Shown here piece by piece: positions 27,441 to 36,245 of a stretch of 64,000 nt of DNA. A program made the position numbers and the translations under genes. Positions within the stretch are counted from its first letter, which is position 1. The number at the start of each line of letters is the position of its first letter. The notes beneath the pieces are model-generated. The model searched no databases and was not told the origin of the DNA. It saw nothing but the letters and a program-made list of their open reading frames with translations. Source of the DNA: JBGPQJ01 sp963709295 (lineage in GTDB: Bacteria; Chloroflexota; Anaerolineae; Anaerolineales; Villigracilaceae); assembly GCA_963709295.1 (NCBI GenBank), contig CAVPVW010000009.1, forward strand, positions 16,685 to 80,684, read 5' to 3'.

Positions 27441-28001
27441 ATGGAAGAAAATTTGATCGCATATGAAAATTTCCTCAGATATTGGGCGATTCTGGGTCCG
27501 TTTGTAGGCGCTATTGCAAGCGCATTTTGGGCAAGATATACGCTAAGTAAGGATCGCAAGTATGAACAAGAACAGGAACTGAATCGAGAAGACCGCAAAA
27601 TTAGATTGACCTTTTTAGAAAGAGCTGAAAATCACAAAAAAGATAAATATAATGAAATTAAAGATGCGATAATAAAATTTATGGCTAGTGCTGATGACTA
27701 TATATCCAAAAGTATTGAATTTGCGAAACACCCTTCTGAAGATTCGAAGAAAGCCAGGGATTTGGCATATGAAACTGGTAATTATTATCGGCAAGTTATT
27801 GATTTTCTTGGCGATGAAGATTTAGCAGATAAAGGGGATAAATATTGGACTCTTATTAGAGTACGGATTGTAGCAGATACCACTGATGTTTATAAAGGTA
27901 CAGAAATGGAAGTATTTATGAAGTTTGTCGATGCGAAGAGTGAGTTTATTGATAAGGCTCGCGAGTTTCTTTATGCCCTCGAAGCCAAACAAGAAAAGTG
28001 A
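27441..28001 (+). CDS. Membrane-anchored coiled-coil protein of the comM insert, unknown
   Basis: 186-aa protein with one N-terminal hydrophobic helix (YWAILGPFVGAIASAFWARY) followed by a highly charged, helical region (YEQEQELNREDRKIRL) that looks like coiled coil. ATG 27441 is chosen because GGAG lies 6 nt upstream; an ATG at 27429 is in frame. The architecture, a short anchor plus charged helices, is common among uncharacterised accessory and defence-type proteins, but no motif supports a function. Confidence 0.7.
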   Translation: MEENLIAYENFLRYWAILGPFVGAIASAFWARYTLSKDRKYEQEQELNREDRKIRLTFLERAENHKKDKYNEIKDAIIKFMASADDYISKSIEFAKHPSEDSKKARDLAYETGNYYRQVIDFLGDEDLADKGDKYWTLIRVRIVADTTDVYKGTEMEVFMKFVDAKSEFIDKAREFLYALEAKQEK

Positions 28002-28045
28002 AAATGACTTGAGAATTGATCACCCCTTCGATTGGGAGAAATCCG

Positions 28046-28225
28046 ATGATTAAATACACTCGCCGCGCGATTCTTCTTCTATTGCTGATTATTCCAATAG
28101 GCATGATTATTGTGGGACTTTTCCAACCCTTGCCCAGTCCAGGGCTTGAATATGCCTTCACGGTGATCGCCCTTCCGATCATCGTACTTGTATATTGGGA
28201 ATTTGCTTACCACCCGTGGGGGTGA
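28046..28225 (+). CDS. Small two-helix membrane protein, unknown
   Basis: 59 aa starting at ATG 28046 after a GGGAG site: basic N-terminus (MIKYTRRA), helix about 9-27, short PLPSPG turn, second helix about 35-53 and a WEFAYHPWG end. Its base composition is closer to the chromosome than to the AT-rich genes on either side. It ends 3 nt before the next gene. Family unknown. Confidence 0.55.
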   Translation: MIKYTRRAILLLLLIIPIGMIIVGLFQPLPSPGLEYAFTVIALPIIVLVYWEFAYHPWG

Positions 28226-28228
28226 AAT

Positions 28229-28762
28229 ATGCCTAAATATATATCTAAAAAAGAAATTGAGCATCTCTGCAAAGTTTATAAAATCGACAAATTGGAAATT
28301 ACTCCACGTCCCTGGTATCGGTCATGGCCAATCCTTAAGAATATGCTTACATACCAAGTTCTTGATCGAGTGAAGTTTCATATCCATATAGAAGCGCCAC
28401 AAAAACAAGGAACTTTCCTGCCCGGGAAAAATCATATAACAGTTAAAATTTTAGAAAATCTCCCTAATAAGGGTGAGGTCGCATTATTCGACTCCAATGA
28501 TCAGGACTTTGATGTTGCTGGTAACACAATAACTTCAATGGGCGACGTTATGTATAGTATTTTTATAGATACGTTTGGATGGAAAATAACTCCAATACTT
28601 TCAACAAAGGTGACTAGTCTCGATACTGCTTGGTCAAGAGTGCTATGGTTAATAATCGGAGCATTGGTAGCCTGTCCATTTACCATTCTTGCGGGACTTA
28701 TTATTGCCCTTATTACTGGTTTTATTAGTATAGATCCAGCCTGGAAAATATGGTGGCCATGA
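28229..28762 (+). CDS. Membrane protein with C-terminal helices, unknown; end formed at the comM junction
   Basis: 177-aa protein: soluble Lys-rich N-terminal part of about 125 residues, then one long hydrophobic region (VLWLIIGALVACPFTILAG and on) probably making two helices. Its stop codon TGA (28760-28762) overlaps the ATG where comM-derived sequence resumes, so the natural C-terminus may have been cut by the recombination that built this locus. No family recognised. Confidence 0.6.
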   Translation: MPKYISKKEIEHLCKVYKIDKLEITPRPWYRSWPILKNMLTYQVLDRVKFHIHIEAPQKQGTFLPGKNHITVKILENLPNKGEVALFDSNDQDFDVAGNTITSMGDVMYSIFIDTFGWKITPILSTKVTSLDTAWSRVLWLIIGALVACPFTILAGLIIALITGFISIDPAWKIWWP

Positions 28763-28902
28763 GCCAGATGAATCTCTCCGCGCGGGGATACCACCGCGTG
28801 CTCAAGCTGGCGCGCACGATCGCTGACCTTGCAGGCAGTGAGTTGATTCTGACACCGCATGTGGCCGAAGCGCTGCAGTACCGATCGAGAAACACAATGT
28901 AG
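28759..28902 (+). pseudogene. comM: ComM/YifB, C-terminal fragment
   Basis: 47 codons reading MSQMNLSARGYHRVLKLA, RTIADLAGSE and HVAEALQYR, the exact C-terminal signature of ComM/YifB, ending in TAG. It is the counterpart of the N-terminal remnant at 25927-26094, with the AAA+ core missing between them. No promoter or ribosome-binding site of its own is apparent. Confidence 0.9.
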
Positions 28903-28938
28903 ATCAAGATTTCAATTCATAACTTATGGAGTAACCTG

Positions 28939-29921
28939 ATGCAATATCGTGAACTCGGACGTACCGGCTTCAAAGTCTCGACCATCTCCTTCGGCGCCTG
29001 GGCGATTGGAGGCTCGTGGGGTAGTGTGGACGATAAGGAATCACTGGCTGCATTACATCGTTCAATCGATCAAGGTGTCAATTTCATCGACACGGCAGAT
29101 GTCTATGGCGATGGACGCTCAGAAAGGCTGGTGGCGCAACTGCGGAAGGAATGCAAGGAAACCATCTATGTCGCGACCAAGGCCGGGCGCAGGCTCGATC
29201 CGCATACCGCGAATGGATACAACCGCGAGAACCTGACCGCCTTCGTTGAACGAAGCCTGAAGAATCTTGCGACGGATGCCATCGATCTGCTTCAACTCCA
29301 TTGTCCGCCGACCGAAGTCTATTACCGCCCTGAAACATTCGGTGTGCTGGATGACCTCGTCAAGGCAGGGAAGCTGCGCTATTACGGTGTCAGCGTGGAG
29401 AAGGTGGAGGAGGCGCTCAAGGCGATTGAATATCCCAACGTTCAGACAGTGCAGATCATCTTCAACATCTTCCGCCAACGGCCGTCTGACTTGTTTTTTA
29501 CGGAAGCCCTAAAGCGCAAGGTTGGGATTTTGGCGCGAGTGCCGCTTGCCAGCGGTTTGCTGACCGGCAAACTGACGGCCAAGTCCGCCTTTGAATCCGA
29601 CGATCACCGGGCATTCAATCGGCATGGGGAATCGTTTGACCGGGGAGAGACCTTCTCAGGTGTGGATTATGAAACGGGTCTGCAAGCTGTTGAGGAATTC
29701 GCGAGCTTGTTCCCCAAGGTTGGAGCATGACGCAATTCGCCCTGCGCTGGATATTGATGTTCGATGCGGTAACTTGTGCCATCCCGGGTGCGAAGAACCC
29801 ATCCCAGGCAGAAGACAATGCTAAAGCTGCAGACCTACCCCCATTGGATGCTGCGACGATGGACAAAGTACGGTCAATCTACGATGCGCATATAAAGGGA
29901 TTGGTACATCAGTATTGGTAG
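28939..29921 (+). CDS. Aldo/keto reductase (one-base frameshift)
   Basis: NAD(P)H-dependent AKR with a TIM-barrel fold. The catalytic tetrad is visible: D51, Y56, K81, H121 (DTADVYGDGRSE, VATKAG, LLQLHCP). The first frame stops at 29730. The second frame continues QGWSMTQFALRWIL to the normal C-terminus HIKGLVHQYW at 29921. One missing G at about 29709 (TTGTTCCCC for TTGGTTCCCC) restores EFASLVPQGWSM and a 327-aa protein. Followed by a strong terminator, so not co-transcribed with the galactosamine locus. Substrate unknown. Confidence 0.9.
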
Positions 29922-29974
29922 ACCCTCTGCATAATTGGGGGAATATTTAATCCGACACTTTTGAGCTTATCGGG

Positions 29975-30010
29975 AAGAAGGGCGCCAGCTTTATCTGGCG
30001 CCCTTCTTTT
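29975..30010 (+). terminator. Rho-independent terminator after the aldo/keto reductase
   Basis: 14-bp perfect stem (29975-29988 with 29995-30008; core GAAGGGCGCCAG) and a T-run to 30013. It separates the reductase from the DeoR-led locus. Confidence 0.92.
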
Positions 30011-30062
30011 TTTGCCATGCACATCAAAAATAGTTCCCAAGAGCAGTCGAGTAAATTCCCAC

Positions 30063-30120
30063 TTGAATTCCGTCAAAATATCATTATAATGTGATTGAAA
30101 ATGATTGAGTGTGATTGATT
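30063..30120 (+). promoter_or_regulatory. Promoter and three direct-repeat operators of the DeoR-type gene
   Basis: TTGAAT (30063-30068), 16-bp spacer and a perfect TATAAT (30085-30090). Directly after the -10 box come three repeats at exact 10-bp spacing: GTGATTGA (30091), ATGATTGA (30101) and GTGATTGA (30111), the last abutting the ATG at 30121. Direct repeats at one helical turn fit DeoR-family binding. Repressor bound here would block both the transcription start and the leader, so autoregulation is expected. Confidence 0.8.
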
Positions 30121-30894
30121 ATGAGCGAATTTGTATCCTCTGAACAAAGACAAAATGACATTGTCCGCTTGTTGCTGCGCCAGGGCAAGTTGAGCGTTGG
30201 CGAGATCGTGGAACGATTTAAGGTCAGCGAGGCCACTGCTCGCAGGGATCTAGAATTTTTGGCTGAAAAAGGCCGGATCCAGCGCGTGCATGGGGGAGCA
30301 TTACCCATTACCCAGGCCTTGCCGGAGCTGCCAATCCTTGAACGGGAGAAGGAGCAAGGTTACAGTAAACAGAAGATAGGACAGGCCGCAGCGGCTTTAG
30401 TGCAGGACGGCGAGACAGTTTTTCTCGGTTCAGGATCGACGGTCCTCGAGGTGGCGCATCATCTTCAACATCGCCAGAATTTGACAGTGATCACGAATTC
30501 CCTGCCGGTCTTGAATGCGCTTTCCGGTCAGCCAGGAATTACCCTGGTCTCCCTTGGCGGGATGCTGCGCCGAAGTGAGTTGTCCTTCATTGGCCATATT
30601 ACGGAACAGGCCTTGGCGGAAGTCCGTGTCGACAAAGTAATTATCGGAATCCATGCCATCAGCCTGGAGCAGGGTCTGACGAATGATTTCCTTCCCGAAA
30701 CCATGACAGACCGCGCCATCATCAATGCCGGCAGGGAAGTGATCGTAGTGGCTGACCACACCAAAGTCAACACGGTCGCGACTGCATATTTATCGCCAAT
30801 CACCAGCATCCACTTTTTTGTGACCAATTCCGAGATCCCGACGGAATTTATTGCCGGTTTAAAGAAGGCCGGGATAAAAGTTCAAATCGCATAA
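30121..30894 (+). CDS. DeoR-family transcriptional regulator (AgaR/GlpR-like)
   Basis: 257-aa sugar-phosphate-responsive repressor. It has an N-terminal winged helix (GKLSVGEIVERFKVSEATARRD) with the family end RIQRVHGGA. The C-terminal DeoRC sensor domain has VFLGSGSTVLEVAHHL, ITNSLPVLNAL and GGMLRRSELSFIG. It heads the SIS/ABC/GH114/tagatose genes, so its effector is probably GalN-6-P, tagatose-6-P or tagatose-1,6-bisphosphate. ATG 30121 is preferred over a TTG two codons earlier. Confidence 0.93.
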   Translation: MSEFVSSEQRQNDIVRLLLRQGKLSVGEIVERFKVSEATARRDLEFLAEKGRIQRVHGGALPITQALPELPILEREKEQGYSKQKIGQAAAALVQDGETVFLGSGSTVLEVAHHLQHRQNLTVITNSLPVLNALSGQPGITLVSLGGMLRRSELSFIGHITEQALAEVRVDKVIIGIHAISLEQGLTNDFLPETMTDRAIINAGREVIVVADHTKVNTVATAYLSPITSIHFFVTNSEIPTEFIAGLKKAGIKVQIA

Positions 30895-30926
30895 GTCATA
30901 AATCTGAAAAAAACAGGAGTAAATCG

Positions 30927-31977
30927 GTGCAAATGGAAAAAGGCAGTCATACTCACGCTGAAATTTTCTCACAGCCGGAAGCCTGGTCTGATGCGCTGTC
31001 TGTTGTTGAAAAAGCCAGGGAAGGTTTGAAGGATATCGGGAAAAGGGAATTCGATCAGGTCCTTTTTGCAGGCTGTGGTTCGACGTATTATCTGTCGCTT
31101 GCCGCGGCAGCTCTCTTTCAGGAGTTGACCGGCCGGATGGCACGGGCGGTACCAGGTGGAGAACTACTACTGAAATCCTCAATCCGCAATCCCACACAAT
31201 GGAAACTTGAACAATCTAACTCTGCTGGTGGCTGTCAGCCGTTCAGGCTCAACAACGGAGACTGTCAGGGCAGTGGAGCAATTCAAGAAGCATCATCATG
31301 GTCCGGTTTTGGCCATCACTAATTACGGTGATCAGCCGCTTGCCAAACTGGCAGATTTGCCACTGGTCATCGAAAAGGGCCAGGAGGAGAGTGTGGCACA
31401 GACGCGTTCCTTCGCGTCCATGTTTGTGGCAGCGACAGCGATGTCAGCTCTTTTGGCAGGGCGGGAGGATTTGCGGGATTCCATGTCAGCACTTCCTGAA
31501 GCGGGAAAGCGTTTGCTGAAAAAGTACGAAGATTTTTCAGAGCGCCTTGGCCGGAATCTGGAATTCGACCGATTCTATTTTCTCGGCAGCGGTTACCGCT
31601 ATGGCCTGGCATGTGAAGTGAATCTGAAGATGAAGGAAATGACCCTCACCCACAGTGAACCCTTTCACTTCCTTGAATTCAGGCATGGACCGATGAGCAT
31701 GGTGAATCAAAACGCTGCCGTGGTGGGTTTGCTGTCGGACGCAAATCGAGACCACGAAGCGAAGGTATTGTCAGAAATGAAATCGCTTGGGGGAACGGTG
31801 GCAGGTTTGGGTGAATCCACTGCGGAAATCTGTCTGGAATCGGGGATCCCGGAAAGCATTCGCGGAGTCCTGTATCTTCCCGTTCTGCAGTTAATGGCAT
31901 TTCATCGTTCTCTCGCAAAGGGATTGAACCCAGATAGACCTACCAATCTCAGCGCTGTTGTGAAATTGGACATCTGA
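30927..31977 (+). CDS. SIS-domain sugar isomerase, AgaS-like (one-base frameshift)
   Basis: Double-SIS protein resembling AgaS/GlmS isomerase domains; the predicted role is galactosamine-6-phosphate deaminase/isomerase giving tagatose-6-P and ammonia. The first SIS domain has VLFAGCGSTYYLSLAAAALF and VAVSRSGSTTETVRA; the second has FYFLGSGYRYGLACEVNLKMKE and HFLEFRHGP. The frame breaks in the AAA run at 31173-31175; removing one A joins GGELLL to NPQSAIPHNGNL and gives about 349 aa. GTG 30927 is the likely start (AGGAG 7 nt upstream). Assignment to GalN rather than GlcN rests on the neighbouring tagatose genes. Confidence 0.85.
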
Positions 31978-32054
31978 GGAGGTGCTCACACGGAAATCCA
32001 TGCAATGCGTTTTTGAAGATTCTTCTGTCAACCAGTAATAAAAAGGAGAAGAAA

Positions 32055-33338
32055 ATGAAAAAGCTGCTGTTTGTTCTTGTTATTGCAAGTGTATTGCTGG
32101 CGGCTTGCGGTACCGGCGGTACCCAACCTGCTGAAGATGAGAAGGTCACCCTGCGCATGTGGGTGCATACCAACAATGCCTTCATCGCCGGCTATGAACC
32201 GCTGATTGCTGCTTACGAAGCGGAAAATCCCAATGTGGACATCCAGCTCGAGAACTTTGATTACGAGCTCTATCTGCAAACCCTGCAGACAGCCATGCCC
32301 GCCGGCGAAGAAGCGGATATTCTTCAACTGTTCGGCACCTGGACTTCCCAATACTATGAGCGTCTTGCCCCCGTTCCCGCCGAAGTTATGACCATTGACC
32401 AGGCCAAGCAGACCTTCTATGCCGCGCCAATCGGTGGCTACATCGTGGATGGGGTACTTTACGGCATGCCGCAGGAATTTAACATGGAATATGGCGGTGT
32501 GCTGGTAAACAAGACCAAATTCGAAGCTGCCGGCCTTGCCTTCCCGCCGCAATGGAAAACGATGGAAGATGTCGTTGCCGATGGCGTTGCGCTGGCTCAG
32601 ACGGATGACGCCGGCATGATGACCACCGCGGGTTTCCACTTCACATCTGCCGACCCGATCGCCGCTTCGTTCCTGGCTGGAATCAAGCAGCGCGGAGGCG
32701 ACTACTGGAATGCCGACCAAACCGCCTTCACCTTCAATACTCCCGAAGCGCGCGAGCAGCTGCAATGGATGGTGGATGCGGTTAATGCGGGTGCGGTGGA
32801 TCCGATCGTCTTCAACGACAGCACCAACTTCGTCATCGACGCCTTCTTCCAGAGTATGGTGGGCATCGGCTACATCGGTTCCTGGGCGATTGCTGAGGGA
32901 CAAAACAATTTCCCCGATTTCACCGATGAGTGGGATTATGTTTATATGCCGTCCTTCGAGGGTGATCCGGTCTTTGTGGCTGATTCCGGCTGGGGTCTGA
33001 CCGTATCGCCCAACAGCAAACATCAGGACGTCGCCTGGGATTTCGTCAAATTCGTCACTGCAAATCCCGACAATGCCAAGCAGTGGAATATCGCCAGTGG
33101 AACGATCCCTGCCTTGCCGGCTGTGGCGGAATCGGCCGAGGTCGCCGAAGCGATGCCCTGGGTGCCAAAGGCATTGGGGCTGCTCCCCTTTGGAGCCTAC
33201 CTGGGTAACATGCCTGACCGTGACCTGGTGATGTATGAGATCATTTACCCGCACGTCTTAAATGCTTTACAAGGTGTGGAAACCGTCGATCAGGCCATCG
33301 AAGCCATCGACGCAGAAGCTAATTCAACATTTGAGTAA
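32055..33338 (+). CDS. ABC sugar-binding lipoprotein, family 1
   Basis: 427-aa extracellular solute-binding protein (SBP_bac_1) with a signal peptide and lipobox LLAAC (C18). The mature protein begins with a short acidic linker, then VTLRMWVHTNNAF and NPNVDIQLENFDYELYLQTLQTAMPAG, typical of carbohydrate binders. ATG 32055 is chosen for its AAGGAG site; upstream codons are not signal-like. The locus context (GH114 hydrolases) suggests alpha-1,4-galactosamine oligosaccharides as ligand, which is inference. Confidence 0.92.
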   Translation: MKKLLFVLVIASVLLAACGTGGTQPAEDEKVTLRMWVHTNNAFIAGYEPLIAAYEAENPNVDIQLENFDYELYLQTLQTAMPAGEEADILQLFGTWTSQYYERLAPVPAEVMTIDQAKQTFYAAPIGGYIVDGVLYGMPQEFNMEYGGVLVNKTKFEAAGLAFPPQWKTMEDVVADGVALAQTDDAGMMTTAGFHFTSADPIAASFLAGIKQRGGDYWNADQTAFTFNTPEAREQLQWMVDAVNAGAVDPIVFNDSTNFVIDAFFQSMVGIGYIGSWAIAEGQNNFPDFTDEWDYVYMPSFEGDPVFVADSGWGLTVSPNSKHQDVAWDFVKFVTANPDNAKQWNIASGTIPALPAVAESAEVAEAMPWVPKALGLLPFGAYLGNMPDRDLVMYEIIYPHVLNALQGVETVDQAIEAIDAEANSTFE

Positions 33339-33347
33339 GCATTGCAC

Positions 33348-33370
33348 GGGGGCGGGCACAACCCGCCCCC
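33348..33370 (+). terminator. GC-rich hairpin between binding protein and permease
   Basis: 9-bp perfect stem GGGGGCGGG/CCCGCCCCC (33348-33356 with 33362-33370), 9 nt after the binding-protein stop and without a T-run. Probably an attenuator or 3'-end stabiliser that sets the binding-protein:permease ratio. Confidence 0.65.
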
Positions 33371-33419
33371 ATCGCTATCGTCCAATTTATTTCCAAACCA
33401 GTGATAAAGGCGGTAGGTG

Positions 33420-34406
33420 ATGACCCTGACTGCAACCGATGAGGCAATTCCCAAGAAGAAACCCAAAGGAGGCCTGGCAAAGTCCAAAGGGCGCTTCGTA
33501 GCCGGGATCACCATCCCGCTGCTCTTATACGAATCCCTGGGTATCTTTATCCTCGGCTGGGCTTTTTCCCTGATGTTTTTTGACTACAGTCCGGGGCGTG
33601 TCGGTGGTCCCATACTGGGCTTGGGAGGCAGCAATCCTTTCGTTGGGCTGGGTCATTTCATCGAGATGATTAAAGGCTCTTCGGTGGAGGCCAATCTTTT
33701 TCGAATCAGCCTAAGAAATACGCTCATCTTTGCCCTGGTCATCCTGCCGCTGAACCTGGCAATCACTCTGTCGCTCGCCTGGTTGCTCGAATCGATCGGC
33801 CGCCGCTTTAAGTCGTTGTATCGTACTATTTACTTCATGCCTGTTCTGACCTCTTCCGTGGGCGTGGCTCTGATCTGGATGAGCATGTACAACCCCCAAT
33901 CCGGCTGGATCAACCAGATAATTCGCATGGTTGGAGGCACACCCGTTTCGTGGTTGTCAGATCCACGGGCAGGCTTTGCAGGTGTCTCCGTAGCCATGTG
34001 GGCGGTGATTCTGGCCTACCTGTGGCAGGATTACGGGTACAACATGGTGATCTTCATCGCGGCCCTGCAGGGAATCCCCCAGGAACTCCACGATGCCGCC
34101 ATGATCGACGGGGCCAATTCCTGGCAGTCTTTCACGAGGATCACGGTCCCTCTTATTCAACCGACTATCCTGTTTGTCTGCGTAATGACGATGCTCTCCT
34201 CCTTTCAAGTCTTCGACATCATCCAGGTGATGACCAACGGCGACCCGGGCAACCAGACGCAGGTGTTGATGCTGGACATCTATAAAAACGCATTCCGGTA
34301 TCAGCGAATGGGTTGGGCGGCAGCTGAATCGTTTGTGCTGTTTCTGATCGTGATGAGCGTGACTCTGATCCAGATGCGTGTCTTGCGAACCGACTGGGAA
34401 TACTAA
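33420..34406 (+). CDS. ABC sugar permease, MalF/UgpA-like
   Basis: 328-aa permease with six hydrophobic helices and a 40-residue basic N-terminal extension. The EAA loop (IPQELHDAAMIDGANSWQSFTRITVPLIQPT) that contacts the ATPase is intact. It lies between the binding protein and the MalG-like gene. No ATPase gene is in this locus, so a shared MsmX/MsiK-type ATPase encoded elsewhere would be needed. Start ATG 33420; GTG 33417 is equally placed. Confidence 0.92.
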   Translation: MTLTATDEAIPKKKPKGGLAKSKGRFVAGITIPLLLYESLGIFILGWAFSLMFFDYSPGRVGGPILGLGGSNPFVGLGHFIEMIKGSSVEANLFRISLRNTLIFALVILPLNLAITLSLAWLLESIGRRFKSLYRTIYFMPVLTSSVGVALIWMSMYNPQSGWINQIIRMVGGTPVSWLSDPRAGFAGVSVAMWAVILAYLWQDYGYNMVIFIAALQGIPQELHDAAMIDGANSWQSFTRITVPLIQPTILFVCVMTMLSSFQVFDIIQVMTNGDPGNQTQVLMLDIYKNAFRYQRMGWAAAESFVLFLIVMSVTLIQMRVLRTDWEY

Positions 34407-34407
34407 T

Positions 34408-35286
34408 ATGGCCGAAAACAGCCTCCCGAAATCGTCCGGCTCGACAAGCAAGCCAATCCGCGCGGGTAAATATTCAAGCCGCATCGTGATTTATTTGCTA
34501 CTAACCCTGGGATTGACGTTCACGTTGCTGCCGTTCATCATGATGATTCTGAGCTCTTTCAAGACGAACGTGGAAGTCCTGCGCGTCCCACCCACATTTA
34601 TTCCGGAAAGCTTTACCTTTGAAAATTACATCAAGATATTCAACGACCCCAAGTTGCCGCTATTAAGATTTTACGGAAACAGTGCATTCGTAGCGATCCT
34701 CAATGTAGTCTCGACCCTGTTTACCAGCTCCCTGATCGGATACATGTTTGCCAAATTCGAGTTCCCCGGGAAGAGATTGCTTTTTGCCTGGTTCCTGACC
34801 ATGATGATGATCCCCACCCAGATCACCATGATTCCCAGCTACCTCATCCTGGCCAAACTTGGTTTGATCAACTCCCTGTGGGGCTTGGTCATCTTCAGCG
34901 CGGTGGATGCCTTTGGGATCTTCATGATGCGGCAATTCTGTGAGACCCTGCCCAACGAACTGCTTGATGCTGCCCGCATGGATGGAGCGAGTGAATGGCA
35001 GATCTACTGGCGTGTCGCCCTGCCGCAGTTGGGTGCCCCGCTGGCAACGCTGGGTATCCTGGGATTCATGCACAGCTGGAACGCCTATCTGTGGCCGATG
35101 ATTGTCCTGCAAAAGATCGAGGTCCGCACTCTGCCGATCATCCTGACCTGGTTCAACTCAACTCATACCGGTCAGGGAGCACTGGTCATGGCTGCCACTG
35201 TCCTGATCATTCTGCCCATCCTGATTGTCTTCCTTTTCTTCCAGCGCTGGATTGTCCAGGGCTTTACCATGTCGGGATTCAAATAG
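34408..35286 (+). CDS. ABC sugar permease, MalG/UgpE-like
   Basis: 292-aa six-helix permease with the conserved loop LPNELLDAARMDGASEWQIYWRVALPQLGAP and the C-terminal FFQRWIVQGFTMSGFK typical of MalG-type carbohydrate permeases. ATG 34408 begins one base after the stop of the MalF-like gene. With that gene and the lipoprotein at 32055 it makes one importer. Confidence 0.93.
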   Translation: MAENSLPKSSGSTSKPIRAGKYSSRIVIYLLLTLGLTFTLLPFIMMILSSFKTNVEVLRVPPTFIPESFTFENYIKIFNDPKLPLLRFYGNSAFVAILNVVSTLFTSSLIGYMFAKFEFPGKRLLFAWFLTMMMIPTQITMIPSYLILAKLGLINSLWGLVIFSAVDAFGIFMMRQFCETLPNELLDAARMDGASEWQIYWRVALPQLGAPLATLGILGFMHSWNAYLWPMIVLQKIEVRTLPIILTWFNSTHTGQGALVMAATVLIILPILIVFLFFQRWIVQGFTMSGFK

Positions 35287-35294
35287 GAAACCGC

Positions 35295-36245
35295 ATGCCC
35301 CGACCGACTATTCCCTCCTGGTTGATGTTACTCGTTGCCGGACTTCTCGTGGGATGCGGAACCACAGCTCCTGCCGAACCGGATTGGGCGGGGGTGAACG
35401 ACTTTCTTTATCAGCTTCAGCACGCGGACCCGGATCGCATCGGCGAGACATCCTTCGATCTGGCAGTCGTCACTCTGGCCACTGCCGGCAATTCCAAAGA
35501 TGTAATCCCCGCACTGAAAAACTCCCCGGGCGGCCCAAAAATTGTCCTGTGTTACATGAGCATCGGCCAGACGGAGAACTACCGCTGGTACTGGGATCCA
35601 GACTGGATTGAGAATCCACCTGATTGGCTGGATGCCCCCGACGGCACCTGGGCGGGCGACTACTGGGTCCGTTACTGGGACCCGGAATGGCAGCGCATCA
35701 TTTACGGGACGCCAGATTCGTATCTCGACCGGATACTTGAACTCGGTTTCGACGGTGTTTACCTGGACCGGGTGGATGCCTACTGGTACTACCAGGATCA
35801 AGGTCGTGAGACCGCAGCGCGCGAGATGGTCGACTTTATCCTTGACTTCACCGAATATGCCCGCGAGCGCCGCCCCGGTTTTGGTGTTTTTCCGCAAAAC
35901 GCCGAGGAACTCGGCATTTTATACCCTGAATATTTGGACGCGATGACCGGCATTGGCGTTGAAGACCTGTACTATGGTTATCCAAAAGACCATCAGGCCA
36001 GCCCACCCGGGTGGACAGCTGAACGCGAGGCTATTCTCGACCAATGGGTCGCGGCTGAAAAACTGGTCCTGACCATCGACTACACCGGCCGCCCCGAGCA
36101 GATCGCCGACGCCTATTTCCGCGCCAATTCGCATGGTTATATCCCCTACGTCACAGACCGCGCCCTTGGGCGCCTGCGCATCAACCCCGGTTTCGAGCCG
36201 GACAAGGATCCCAGCGAGTGGATTTTTCCCACCTCGACACCGTAA
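35295..36245 (+). CDS. GH114-type lipoprotein (TM1410-like), endo-alpha-1,4-polygalactosaminidase candidate
   Basis: 316-aa secreted lipoprotein: signal peptide with LLVGC box (C21), then a TIM-barrel-like domain with IVLCYMSIGQTENYRWYW, YWVRYWDPEWQ and the acidic FDGVYLDRVDAYWYY, features of the TM1410/Glyco_hydro_114 group. The family includes enzymes that cleave alpha-1,4-linked polygalactosamine. Its stop shares one base with the start of a second GH114 gene (TAATG), so the two are coupled. ATG 35295 is 8 nt after the permease stop. Exact substrate is inferred. Confidence 0.82.
   Translation: MPRPTIPSWLMLLVAGLLVGCGTTAPAEPDWAGVNDFLYQLQHADPDRIGETSFDLAVVTLATAGNSKDVIPALKNSPGGPKIVLCYMSIGQTENYRWYWDPDWIENPPDWLDAPDGTWAGDYWVRYWDPEWQRIIYGTPDSYLDRILELGFDGVYLDRVDAYWYYQDQGRETAAREMVDFILDFTEYARERRPGFGVFPQNAEELGILYPEYLDAMTGIGVEDLYYGYPKDHQASPPGWTAEREAILDQWVAAEKLVLTIDYTGRPEQIADAYFRANSHGYIPYVTDRALGRLRINPGFEPDKDPSEWIFPTSTP

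Larger units (their letters stand above)
26070..28758. other. AT-rich accessory insert replacing the middle of comM
   Basis: Between the two comM remnants lies about 2.7 kb that is visibly AT-richer than the surroundings (except 28046-28225). It holds one micro-ORF and four genes for unknown, mostly membrane, proteins. No integrase, transposase, inverted repeats or target duplication could be seen at the junctions, so the mechanism (recombinational replacement, decayed island or assembly join) is open. Confidence 0.75.

Noticed and set aside
26070..28758. Insertion sequence or integrative element in comM
   Set aside because: No transposase, integrase, terminal inverted repeats or target-site duplication could be found; described as an insert of unknown mechanism.
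32028..33254. 408-codon minus-strand open frame over the sugar-binding protein gene
   Set aside because: Opposite strand of a clear SBP family 1 gene; its composition is that of a shadow frame.
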